Shown piece by piece: positions 44,348-53,243 of a stretch of DNA of 64,000 nt (its first letter is position 1; the number at the start of each line of letters is the position of its first letter). The notes beneath the pieces were generated by a model. The model was not told the origin of the DNA, made no database searches, and saw only the letters and a program-made list of their open reading frames with translations. Source of the stretch: Flavobacterium sp. TAB 87. GTDB lineage: Bacteria > Bacteroidota > Bacteroidia > Flavobacteriales > Flavobacteriaceae. Location: the NCBI RefSeq assembly GCF_001529295.1, contig NZ_LLWK01000028.1:1-64000 (forward strand), in the 5' to 3' direction. A program made the position numbers and the translations under genes.

Positions 44348-46402
44348 ATGGATTTCTCTTATCTATTAAATTCACTTGCTGAAATTTTAACTAGTTTAAA
44401 CATGCAAGGAGAAGACGATTTAAGAGGGCTCGCCAAAATAATGGCTTTCATGCGTGCGGTAAGCATTCTATTATTATTGATGCACTTTTACTGGTTTTGC
44501 TATAGCTTTTTCTTAGAAAAAGGTTGGACCCTAGAAATCATTAATAAAATACTAGGCAATTTTCAGCGGACTGCAAGTCTGTTTTCTCACACCCTTTACA
44601 CCAAGATTTTTGCTTTGGTGTTGTTAGCTTTAAGCTGTTTGGGAACGAAAGGAGTAAAAAACGAAAAAATTAGTTGGTCTAAAATATCCGTTGTCTTAAT
44701 TATTGGTTTTATTCTTTTTTTTTTCAATACACCATTACTCAAGCTATCCGCAAGCCTAGCTACTTCTTTATATATCGTGACCACCTCATCAGGTTATATT
44801 TCGTTAATGATGGCTGGCGTTTGGATTAGCCGTTTGCTTCGTACCAATCTCATGAACGATGTATTTAATAACGAAAATGAAAGTTTCATGCAGGAAACCA
44901 AATTGATGCAAAATGAATATTCCGTTAATCTGCCTACGCAATTTTATTGTAAGGGCAAATGGAATAAAGGATGGATTAATGTGGTAAACCCTTTTCGAGC
45001 TTCTATTGTTTTGGGAACACCTGGATCGGGTAAAAGTTATGCAATTATAAATAACTATATCAAACAGCATATCGAAAAAGGATTTTCAATGTATATCTAT
45101 GATTTTAAATTCGATGATCTTTCCACTATTGCTTACAATCATTTACTAAAGCATAGCGATAAGTACAAGGTAAAACCAAAGTTCTATATTATCAACTTTG
45201 ATGACCCTAGTAGAAGCCATCGCTGTAATCCTATAAATCCGGATTTCATGACGGATATCTCAGATGCTTACGAATCGGCTTATACGATTATGTTAAACCT
45301 CAACCGAAGTTGGATACAAAAACAAGGAGATTTCTTTGTCGAATCTCCAATTATATTACTAGCCGCTATAATCTGGTACCTGAAAATTTATGATAATGGA
45401 AAGTACTGTACTTTTCCGCATGCTATTGAATTACTGAACAAGAAATATGTTGATGTATTTACCATCCTTACTTCCTACCCTGATCTCGAAAACTATTTAT
45501 CGCCGTTTATGGATGCTTGGCAAGGTGGTGCTCAGGATCAGTTGCAAGGGCAAATCGCTTCCGCAAAAATTCCTTTGTCTAGAATGATTTCACCTCAACT
45601 GTATTGGGTGATGACTGGAGATGATTTTTCGCTGGACATTAATAATCCAGATGAACCTAAAATTCTTTGCGTTGGAAACAATCCCGACAGACAAAACATC
45701 TATTCGGCGGCCTTAGGCTTGTATAATTCGCGAATTATAAAACTCATCAATAAGAAAGGTAAATTAAAAAGTTCAGTTATAATCGATGAATTACCAACGA
45801 TCTACTTTAGAGGATTGGATAACCTGATTGCCACAGCTAGAAGTAATAAAGTAGCGGTCTGCTTGGGATTTCAAGACTATTCGCAACTGACACGAGATTA
45901 TGGCGATAAGGAAAGTAAGGTGATCCAAAATACAGTGGGTAATATCTTTAGTGGACAAGTTGTAGGAGATACTGCGAAAAGCTTATCGGAACGCTTTGGG
46001 AAAGTATTACAAAAACGTCAAAGTCTAACCATTAATCGAAACGATAAATCAACTTCGATTTCCACACAATTAGACAGCCTGATTCCAGCTTCTAAAATCT
46101 CTACACTTACGCAAGGAATCTTTGTAGGAGCTGTTGCAGATAACTTTGACGAACGTATTGAACAGAAAATTTTCCATTCTGAAATTGTAGTCGATAATGA
46201 GAAAGTAGCTGCAGAAACAAAGGCTTATAAGAAGATACCCGTTATCTTATCTTTCGTTGATGAAAATGGAGAAGATAAAATGAAAGCAGAAATTGAGGCT
46301 AATTATAAACAGATAAAACGGGATATTGTTCTGATTATTGAAACCGAACTGGAACGCATCAAAAATGATCCTGATTTGCAGCATTTGGTACAGGAGGGGT
46401 AA
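44348..46402 (+). CDS. mobC: Type IV coupling protein MobC (VirD4/TraG family)
   Basis: 684 aa. Three or more N-terminal transmembrane segments (AVSILLLLMHFYWFCYSFF; IFALVLLALSCLGTKGV; VLIIGFILFFFNTPLLKL) lead to a cytoplasmic ATPase domain. Walker A is GTPGSGKS (223-230). VIIDELPTIYFRGLDNLIAT is the Walker B region and VCLGFQDYSQL follows it. It couples the relaxosome to the secretion channel. Full length. Confidence 0.93.
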   Translation: MDFSYLLNSLAEILTSLNMQGEDDLRGLAKIMAFMRAVSILLLLMHFYWFCYSFFLEKGWTLEIINKILGNFQRTASLFSHTLYTKIFALVLLALSCLGTKGVKNEKISWSKISVVLIIGFILFFFNTPLLKLSASLATSLYIVTTSSGYISLMMAGVWISRLLRTNLMNDVFNNENESFMQETKLMQNEYSVNLPTQFYCKGKWNKGWINVVNPFRASIVLGTPGSGKSYAIINNYIKQHIEKGFSMYIYDFKFDDLSTIAYNHLLKHSDKYKVKPKFYIINFDDPSRSHRCNPINPDFMTDISDAYESAYTIMLNLNRSWIQKQGDFFVESPIILLAAIIWYLKIYDNGKYCTFPHAIELLNKKYVDVFTILTSYPDLENYLSPFMDAWQGGAQDQLQGQIASAKIPLSRMISPQLYWVMTGDDFSLDINNPDEPKILCVGNNPDRQNIYSAALGLYNSRIIKLINKKGKLKSSVIIDELPTIYFRGLDNLIATARSNKVAVCLGFQDYSQLTRDYGDKESKVIQNTVGNIFSGQVVGDTAKSLSERFGKVLQKRQSLTINRNDKSTSISTQLDSLIPASKISTLTQGIFVGAVADNFDERIEQKIFHSEIVVDNEKVAAETKAYKKIPVILSFVDENGEDKMKAEIEANYKQIKRDIVLIIETELERIKNDPDLQHLVQEG

Positions 46403-46535
46403 TTGAAAAGAATATCGACTATTTAGCAGACTTATATATAATCTTCAAATAGTGTAACTAAGCATTCTGTTTATATAAGACCATTCAAGAAACAATCGCA
46501 AAATGTTTGTTATTATGTGCAAATTTATTGTTTGT

Positions 46536-46551
46536 GTTCATATTAACGAAC
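46536..46551 (+). promoter_or_regulatory. Dyad upstream of hipB (possible HipB operator)
   Basis: GTTC-ATATTAAC-GAAC, 11 bp before the hipB start. HipB-type antitoxins repress their own operon at such dyads. The rest of 46403-46535 has no gene. Confidence 0.35.
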
Positions 46552-46561
46552 GTTTGTAAAA

Positions 46562-46852
46562 ATGAGTGCGAAAAAACAAATCTTGTTCCCTAAACACCAA
46601 CTCCTTCTAGAGCAAATGGGTGAGAATATCAAACTATCTCGAAAAAGAAGAAAATTAACTGCTATACAAGTTTCTGAAAGAGCCGATATTGAAAGAACCA
46701 CATTATATCAAATAGAAAAAGGAAATTCTAGTGTGGCAATAGGTGCTTATTTCAATGTACTAAGAGTATTAGGGTTACAAGATGATTTTTTAAAACTAGC
46801 CGCGGATGATGAACTAGGAAGAAAACTTCAATATCTAGACTTACTAAAATAA
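46562..46852 (+). CDS. hipB: XRE-family antitoxin HipB-like
   Basis: 96 aa. The helix-turn-helix (GENIKLSRKRRKLTAIQVSE, RADIERTTLYQIEKGNSSV) begins near residue 23. Such proteins repress the operon and hold the HipA kinase in check. The gene just downstream is a HipA relative, so this is a hipBA pair. The partner is damaged, so hipB may now act only as a DNA-binding protein. Confidence 0.85.
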   Translation: MSAKKQILFPKHQLLLEQMGENIKLSRKRRKLTAIQVSERADIERTTLYQIEKGNSSVAIGAYFNVLRVLGLQDDFLKLAADDELGRKLQYLDLLK

Positions 46853-46871
46853 TCAATTTGCCTCATAATTC

Positions 46872-46886
46872 CCCTCCAATGGAGGG
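46872..46886. other. Small CCCTCC/GGAGGG hairpin between hipB and hipA
   Basis: CCCTCC-AAT-GGAGGG is GC-rich in an AT-rich context. It lies where the hipA translation start should be and looks like an inserted palindrome or REP-like unit. Confidence 0.4.
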
Positions 46887-46949
46887 CTGCCCATTAGACA
46901 TGGTGGAAAAAAATATTTAAAAACAATACTCAACACGTCTCCAGCCTAA

Positions 46950-48188
46950 ACCGATATTTACGTTTATTCGTATTGGCAACAAATGCAGAAACCTAAAATA
47001 AGAGGTGTTGAAAGAACTAAACAAGCCAAAGAAAAAAAGGCATTTAGTTTTGAATATGATAAAACTTGGTTAAAAACCGAACAAAAATTTCTCTTAGATA
47101 CAGACATACAATTATTCGGTGGTCTGTAATAAACCAATCAAAAACAAAATTTCGGAATCTTTCTAGACAGTATGCCAGACAATTGGGGACGTACCTTAAT
47201 GAAACGTCGCGAAACCCAACAAGCTAGAGAACATAATGAAAAACGAAAAACACTTTATGATATTGATTTTCTATTGGGTGTATATGACGAAAGTCGTATG
47301 GGAGCGTTACTATTTAAAACTGACCCAAATGGAGATTTCTTAGACAACAACAAAACCAGTTCTACTCCACCTTGGTCTTCCATTCGAGAATTACAAAATG
47401 CAGCTTCTCTATTCGAAAATGATAACGACGATGAAGAAGTGAATAAATGGCTAACAATACTCATGGCACCAGGTTCTTCTTTGGGTGGAGCAAGACCAAA
47501 AGCAAATATTTTAGATAATGATAAAAGCCTTTGGATTGCCAAATTCCCATCCAAGACAGATACCATAGACAAAGCAGCTTGGGAATTTTTAGCGTATCAA
47601 ATAGCAATTAATGCTGGAATCAATATGGCACCCTGCCGTATCGATAAAATCATGGGAAACCATCACACTTTTTTCACGAAACGCTTTGACAGAGAAAATG
47701 GTACGAGAATTCATTTTGCATCAGCCATGACCATGACAGGCAACAATGAAGATACTATAAGAGATAATCCTGCTAGCTATTTAGATATAGCCGAATTCAT
47801 CAGCAATCATGGGGCAAATGTAGAAGCTAATCTGTACCAATTATGGAGAAGATTAGTCTTCAATATAGCTATTTCTAATACTGACGACCATTTACGCAAC
47901 CATGGATTTATCCTAAGCAATCAAGGTTGGATTCTATCTCCAGCTTACGACCTCAATCCCTCTATTAACAAATATGGTTTAGCCCTCAATATTGATATCG
48001 ATAATAACGAACTCGATTTCGAATTGGCTAGAAGTGTGGGAGAGTATTATAGATCAAATAATTCTCAAATGGACAAGATCTTTGCTGATATACATAATGC
48101 GTTAATAGACTGGAAATTGATAGCTAAAGAAATTGGGATTTCTAGATCAGAACAGGAATTGATGACAAAGGCTTTTCTATTTAATTAG
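46950..48188 (+). pseudogene. hipA: HipA-family kinase, disrupted
   Basis: Reading from 46950 in the frame of the downstream ORF gives TDIYVYSYWQQMQKPKIRG, then AFSFEYDKTWLKTEQ and DIQLFGGL. Two adjacent TAA codons follow (47127-47132), then QNFGIFLDSMPDNWGRTLMK in the same frame. This is the normal HipA N-subdomain interrupted by a double stop. An in-frame TAA at 46947 and no ATG mark a lost start. The rest is intact: GGARPKANI (P-loop region), FTKRFDR, NIAISNTDDHLRNHGF (catalytic Asp) and AYDLNPS. Internal starts at 46983 (48 codons) and 47172 (338 codons) could give a split product resembling HipS/HipT, but decay is simpler. Function is doubtful. Confidence 0.75.
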
Positions 48189-48360
48189 TTTCATATAATA
48201 CTAAGTTGTTTTGTAAATTTGTTTCCTAATAAATATACAAAAAAACCTTTCGTAAGAATGACCAGTTTCAAAATTCCAGTCAAAATTTGAATAGGTTCAT
48301 TTGGTTAATTTTTCTAGATTTACAAATTACTACTTTAAATTGGTTAGTCTAAATTAAAAT

Positions 48361-49371
48361 ATGTCAACTACAAAATATCAAATTATTAGGTATAATAGAT
48401 TAGATCGATGCTTTCAAAACTTTGGAAAAGAATATACTATTGATGCTCTTTTAGCTAATGTAAACCAAGCGATTATTGACTATGATTCTAAAAGTGCAGG
48501 AATACAACTTAGAACTTTAAGAAAAGACATTGCATTTATGCGTTCGGAAGCGGGATACAATGCACCTATAGAAACTTATAAAAGCAGTAATGGAATTAAT
48601 TATTATCGATATGATGATAAAATTTTTTCTATAAATAAAAGTCCTTTAAATGATACTGAAGCTGAACAATTAAAAAATGCTATTTCTATTTTAAGCCGTT
48701 TTGAAGGCAGTCCAGAATTTGAATGGGTAAATGAAATTGCTCCTTTACTTAATGATAAATTTGGATTAAAAAGTCAAGAAAAGAAAGTAATGTCTTTGGA
48801 ATCTAATATTGATTACAGCGGTTACGATTATATTACCCCATTATTTAATGCGATCATTAATAAAACTGTAGTTAAAATAAATTACGAGCCATTTGGCAAA
48901 GAACCTTTTGATGTGATATTTCATCCTTATTTTTTAAAACAATATAACAATCGTTGGTTTGTATTAGGTTATAATGAGTTTAACCAAAGTCTTCATTGGA
49001 ACTTAGCCTTAGATAGAATAAAAGGTGAAATCTCAACTACTTCTTATAAATATAATATCGACACAACGGACTGGGAAGAATATTTTGAGGAGATAATTGG
49101 AGTTACAAAACCTATAGGAAACAAAGTGACAGAAGTTAAATTATTATTCAGCAAAGAGCAAGCTCCTTATATTAAAACAAAACCGATACATAGTACACAA
49201 AAAATTAAAATACAGGAGGATGGTACTTTAGAAGTTCGGATCAATGTTATTCTAAATTATGAATTAGAAACTAGAATACTTTCCTTTGGAGAAAAGGTAA
49301 AAGTTGTAGAGCCAGCTGTATTACTCAATATTATTTTAAATAGAATAAATAGGCAATTTGAAAGTTATTAA
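48361..49371 (+). CDS. WYL-domain transcriptional regulator
   Basis: 336 aa. N-terminal winged-helix region (RYNRLDRCFQNFGKEYTID, RTLRKDIAFMRSEAGYNAPI), then a WYL-like domain (VVKINYEPFGKEPFDVIFHP, QYNNRWFVLGYNEFNQ) and a C-terminal extension. WYL proteins of this build (BrxR/CapW-like) repress defence operons and release on a nucleic-acid or nucleotide signal. Here it precedes the restriction island. A palindrome that may be its operator lies 7 bp after its stop. The 170 bp before it (48189-48360) holds no gene. Confidence 0.85.
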   Translation: MSTTKYQIIRYNRLDRCFQNFGKEYTIDALLANVNQAIIDYDSKSAGIQLRTLRKDIAFMRSEAGYNAPIETYKSSNGINYYRYDDKIFSINKSPLNDTEAEQLKNAISILSRFEGSPEFEWVNEIAPLLNDKFGLKSQEKKVMSLESNIDYSGYDYITPLFNAIINKTVVKINYEPFGKEPFDVIFHPYFLKQYNNRWFVLGYNEFNQSLHWNLALDRIKGEISTTSYKYNIDTTDWEEYFEEIIGVTKPIGNKVTEVKLLFSKEQAPYIKTKPIHSTQKIKIQEDGTLEVRINVILNYELETRILSFGEKVKVVEPAVLLNIILNRINRQFESY

Positions 49372-49377
49372 TGAACT

Positions 49378-49394
49378 GTGCACTCATAATGCAC
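49378..49394 (+). promoter_or_regulatory. GTGCA/TGCAC operator-like dyad, copy 1
   Basis: GTGCACTCATAATGCAC: perfect 5-bp arms with a 7-bp spacer, 46 bp before the methylase-kinase start. A copy with 15 of 17 identities stands at 63627 before the HNH gene. It is a good candidate for the binding site of the adjacent WYL regulator. Confidence 0.6.
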
Positions 49395-49439
49395 AAATAG
49401 TTAAGACCTTTGAACTGTAATTAAAAAACAATTGATTTT

Positions 49440-52040
49440 ATGGCGAAAGTAGTATACTCAAACCCAGTGGAAGTTATCTCATTCAAAATTTTTGGTATTT
49501 TCGATGCTTTTAGAACAAATCCTAAATTAAGTCATTTAGAGGATTCTGTACCAGTTGTTCTTTTGCTTGTATCATTATATAAAGATGGTGTAATTTGTGA
49601 AAAAACGTTCACTAATAATTTCAGTCTTTCAGATCTTAAAACACTCATTTTTGAGTCAAATCTAGATAAAGAGACTAAGGATACTTATTTATTGATTTTT
49701 GATGTACTTAGTGATTCTTTGTCAAAAGTATTTAGTCAACCACTTGGTTATCTAAACTTTCATCTTTTTCAAAACGGGAAAGAAATGCTTTCAGAAAATT
49801 TTTCAAATGTAATAGACGACATTATTTATAAGATTTCTAAATCGCAAGGGCGTCATGCGGGTGAATTTATTCAACCTTTAGAATTGACTCGATTAATGTG
49901 TGGCTTAGCAAACTTAAGTATGAATTCAAAAGTATTCAATCCTTTTGCAGGTTTAGCTTCGTTTGATATTTATCTTAATAAAAATCAAGAATTTTTTGGC
50001 CAAGAGCTAAATAAAAAGACCTGGGCACTTGGTGCTTTAAGACTTATGGCTTACGGTAAACGAGTAAGTTCAGAATATATTTGCGAGGATTCTATTTTAA
50101 ATTGGCCTAAAAATACAGAAAAGTTTGATTTGATTATTTCGAATCCTCCTTACGGTGTTAGATTTGGCAATAATTATAAAGGTGTTGAGCATGAATTTAG
50201 GACTATTGAACAATTTTTAATTAAAAATGGAGTAGATTCTTTATCTGAAAATGGCAAATTAATTGTCCTTTTACCACAAGGTTTTTTATTTAGAGGAATG
50301 CAAGAAGAACGATTAAGAACGTTGCTAATTGAAGAAGATTTAATAGACACTATTATTTCCTTACCCGGAGGCTTGTTATTAAATACGGGAATACCATTAA
50401 TTATTTTAGTTCTTGATAGAAACAAGAAACTACCTGGTAGAGTAAAATTTGTTGATGCTAAGAATTTTGTCAATCTTAAAGGACCAAGAGAAAAGGTATT
50501 GAATGACCAAGAATTACTTAGTCAAATAATGGACACTTCAATTATCGATTATTCTGACAATCAAAACGTGGTTAATGAACCTTCTGAAACATATAATTCA
50601 ACTAGTTCAGCAAAGATTAATTATTTAGTTCGTTTGGTTGACAACAGTCAAATAAAAGAAAATGATTACAATCTGAGTGTTACACGCTATTTCCAAGAAC
50701 ATATTGAAGGTGTAAAACTTAGAGATATTATTGAACCATACAGAGGGCTACGAGGAAATCTTCCTGAAACTGGAAAGCTAATTCGTATTCGTGATTTAAA
50801 AGATGATAATGTAAATTTTTTATTAGATGATAAAGCTGTTGAAGAAACAGAATTGAATAGACACATGATTCACCAAATTGATGAATCATGTTTATTATTG
50901 GCAATACGTTGGAAAACATTAAAGCCTACTTTTTTTGAGTATAAGGGTAGCCCAATTTTCAAAAGTCAGGATATTTTTTCAGCCAAAATTAAACAAGTAA
51001 AAATTGATGAAGTTAACATAGCTTATTTAATCAATGAGCTTCAATCAGAATATGTTCAGAAGCAATTGGATTCATATCGCTTGGGTGCTACTATTCCTTT
51101 TATTCGTCAGGTTGATTTACTCAATGTGGTAATTAAATTACCTTCATTGGAGGAACAACATGCAAAAGTTAGTGGAATTATTGAACTTTCTTCAAAACTA
51201 AAGGAACTTGAGGTAGAGAAAGAAAATTTATTAAAAGGTATTAAAAAAGAAGAAACCGAAAGTTCAACTTCTTTAAGTCATATTTTAGGAAAACCTTTAT
51301 TAAGTATAGGATCTTCTCTTGAAATAATTCAAAATACTTTATCTAAAGTATATCCAGAATGGAAAGATTTATTAATTAGTGAAACCAAACAATTTTATAT
51401 GATTGATGCATTTGAATCCATTTCTAAAAATGTCAAATATATTCAAGAACTAGCAGATGAAAATACTGCTTTAGTAAGTGTATATTCATTCAATTTAATA
51501 GAAATTAATTTTCTGAAATTTCTATCTGAATTCGTCAAAAATGAAAAGAAAAGTCTAAAAAACAATATTGACATTAAACTAGATATTCATGAAGATATAA
51601 AAGAACAAATGAACAATAAAGTTTTCGTTTTTGGTAACGAACAAAAACTAAAAATTGTTTTGATAAACCTTATCGATAATGCTAAAAATCATGCTTTCAT
51701 AGAGCCAGACATGGAAAATAAAATAAATATTGAAATACTTCCTTTTACCAGAAATGAAAGAGAGGCCTATTTGTTAAATTATGATATTAATGGACGAAAA
51801 TCATATGTTGAGATAAGAATTTCAAATACAGGAAAACCTTTTCCAAAAGATTTTACATTAGAAGACTACACAAGAAAAAATTTTGCTGTTGGAAAAACTC
51901 GTAACAGAGGTTTGGGTGGTTATGAAGTTAATGAGATAATTAAAGCTCACAATGAAGGAAAAAAAGCGCTGAATATATCTTCTTCAGAAGATGATAAAAA
52001 ATACAGTTCAACTGTTTCATTTTTAATACCAATAATTTAA
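49440..52040 (+). CDS. N6-adenine DNA methylase fused to a specificity-like region and a histidine-kinase core
   Basis: 866 aa. Residues ~120-400 form an N6-adenine methylase of type I M class: VFNPFAGLASFDIYL (SAM motif), catalytic N235PPY in DLIISNPPYGVRFG and LIVLLPQGFLFRG. Residues ~410-600 look like one HsdS-type target domain with a terminal helix (KLRDIIEPYRGLRGN, PFIRQVDLLNVVIKLPSLEE). After that comes a HisKA-like H-box SHILGKPLLSI (H614), the N-box LKIVLINLIDNAKNHAF, a G1-like ISNTGKPF and the G2 box RGLGGYEVNEII. This is a complete kinase core, not a GHKL fragment. The receiver gene lies 2 bp downstream. I know of no named system with this architecture. The order is read from motifs and the function is inferred. 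Confidence 0.8.
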   Translation: MAKVVYSNPVEVISFKIFGIFDAFRTNPKLSHLEDSVPVVLLLVSLYKDGVICEKTFTNNFSLSDLKTLIFESNLDKETKDTYLLIFDVLSDSLSKVFSQPLGYLNFHLFQNGKEMLSENFSNVIDDIIYKISKSQGRHAGEFIQPLELTRLMCGLANLSMNSKVFNPFAGLASFDIYLNKNQEFFGQELNKKTWALGALRLMAYGKRVSSEYICEDSILNWPKNTEKFDLIISNPPYGVRFGNNYKGVEHEFRTIEQFLIKNGVDSLSENGKLIVLLPQGFLFRGMQEERLRTLLIEEDLIDTIISLPGGLLLNTGIPLIILVLDRNKKLPGRVKFVDAKNFVNLKGPREKVLNDQELLSQIMDTSIIDYSDNQNVVNEPSETYNSTSSAKINYLVRLVDNSQIKENDYNLSVTRYFQEHIEGVKLRDIIEPYRGLRGNLPETGKLIRIRDLKDDNVNFLLDDKAVEETELNRHMIHQIDESCLLLAIRWKTLKPTFFEYKGSPIFKSQDIFSAKIKQVKIDEVNIAYLINELQSEYVQKQLDSYRLGATIPFIRQVDLLNVVIKLPSLEEQHAKVSGIIELSSKLKELEVEKENLLKGIKKEETESSTSLSHILGKPLLSIGSSLEIIQNTLSKVYPEWKDLLISETKQFYMIDAFESISKNVKYIQELADENTALVSVYSFNLIEINFLKFLSEFVKNEKKSLKNNIDIKLDIHEDIKEQMNNKVFVFGNEQKLKIVLINLIDNAKNHAFIEPDMENKINIEILPFTRNEREAYLLNYDINGRKSYVEIRISNTGKPFPKDFTLEDYTRKNFAVGKTRNRGLGGYEVNEIIKAHNEGKKALNISSSEDDKKYSSTVSFLIPII

Positions 52041-52042
52041 TT

Positions 52043-53224
52043 ATGAGTAAAATATATAAAATACTTTGGATAGATGATGAACATGATGACGATGCATTAT
52101 TACCATTTATTCTTCAAGCTGAAGCTCAGGGCATTATATTAGAAGGATATGGTTCCTTTAAAGAAGGTTTTTATGCGCTTGAATCAAATATAAATAATTA
52201 CGATCTTATTCTTCTTGATGCATTATTTTTTGAAGATGAAACATCAGAAACTCCTAACCCTGCAGGTTTAGGCTCTGCTATTCAGAAAATACATGAATTA
52301 AGAAGCAGAAAAACATTTCCATATTTTGTATTGTCTGGACAAACTCATTTTACGGATGTTACCAATCCTATACTTGAAGCTTTCAAGATTAGATGTTACA
52401 ACAAAAAGAATCCCGATGATGTTAAAGAGTTGTTAATCAATATTAAGACTGAAGCGGATAATCAAATTGTAACTCAAATTAAGCATGAAAATCAATTACT
52501 TTTTAATGTTTTAAAAGAATATCCCGACGAAGTTAGAGACACATTTATTACTATTTTCAGAAATCAAAAAGAAGGTAATAATCAATTTGATGATCAATTA
52601 TACTTTACGCAATTAAGAATTATTTTAGAACATTTATTTAGAAAAGCAAACGATATTGGAATACTGCACGATGCCTGTGTTCAAAAAGGAAATAATCAAG
52701 TTAACTTAACAGAGTCAAGTTTGTTTTTAGCTGGTTTTGATACAAAACATTTGAATGTTAACTGTGCCATAACCCATTTTCCGAAGTTAATCGCTGAAAA
52801 TGTAAAAAACATAATTTATACCACAGGAGCTGCATCTCACACTTCTAATGTCAATGTAACTCAAAATATCGATATACAAGCTTACAGAAAGGACATAATA
52901 TCACCATACCTCTTATATTCTTTAGCTTTCCAATTAATGGATGTTTTATTATGGTTTGATAGCTATAGCAAAACCAATGATGATATTGCATTAAATCGAT
53001 CATTGTGGAAAAGTTTTAATAGAGACCAATTTGGTAACAAAATTGAGATAGAAAAAATAACAAACATTACTCATAGCGGTTGGGGAACAGTTGAAATCAA
53101 TAACGGAACTAAAAAAATTAGTATACACAAAGATGCTATTACGCAAAGTAATTTGGCTGTCGGAGATCAAATTAAGTTCAATGTTAAAGACTCTTCTTTA
53201 GCACAAAACATAACAAAAATTTAA
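52043..53224 (+). CDS. Receiver-domain protein with a cold-shock-like C-terminus
   Basis: 393 aa. Residues 1-130 are a receiver-like fold: acidic ILWIDDEHDDD, phospho-acceptor D59 in LILLDALFFED, and PYFVLSGQT for the switch residue. The middle (about 150-330) is a helical domain of unknown family with RIILEHLFRKANDIG and AFQLMDVLLWFDSYSK. The last 55 residues (GWGTVEINNGTKKISIHKDA, LAVGDQIKFNV) read like a cold-shock/OB fold (G-x-G-T/F ... I-HKDAI ... GD-x-(I/V)-x-F). It is 2 bp from the methylase-kinase, so they are almost certainly coupled. A phospho-switch that binds nucleic acid is the simplest reading, but it is inferred. Confidence 0.72.
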   Translation: MSKIYKILWIDDEHDDDALLPFILQAEAQGIILEGYGSFKEGFYALESNINNYDLILLDALFFEDETSETPNPAGLGSAIQKIHELRSRKTFPYFVLSGQTHFTDVTNPILEAFKIRCYNKKNPDDVKELLINIKTEADNQIVTQIKHENQLLFNVLKEYPDEVRDTFITIFRNQKEGNNQFDDQLYFTQLRIILEHLFRKANDIGILHDACVQKGNNQVNLTESSLFLAGFDTKHLNVNCAITHFPKLIAENVKNIIYTTGAASHTSNVNVTQNIDIQAYRKDIISPYLLYSLAFQLMDVLLWFDSYSKTNDDIALNRSLWKSFNRDQFGNKIEIEKITNITHSGWGTVEINNGTKKISIHKDAITQSNLAVGDQIKFNVKDSSLAQNITKI

Positions 53225-53243
53225 AATAAATACAATAATACCC

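Noticed and set aside
46983-48188. True HipBST three-gene system
   Set aside because: The 48-codon piece is shorter than HipS and lacks a natural end. The double stop and lost start fit decay better, so only noted as an alternative.
49440-52040. BREX PglX or plain type IIG enzyme
   Set aside because: No other BREX genes are present, and the C-terminal kinase boxes do not fit a IIG enzyme with an N-terminal nuclease.
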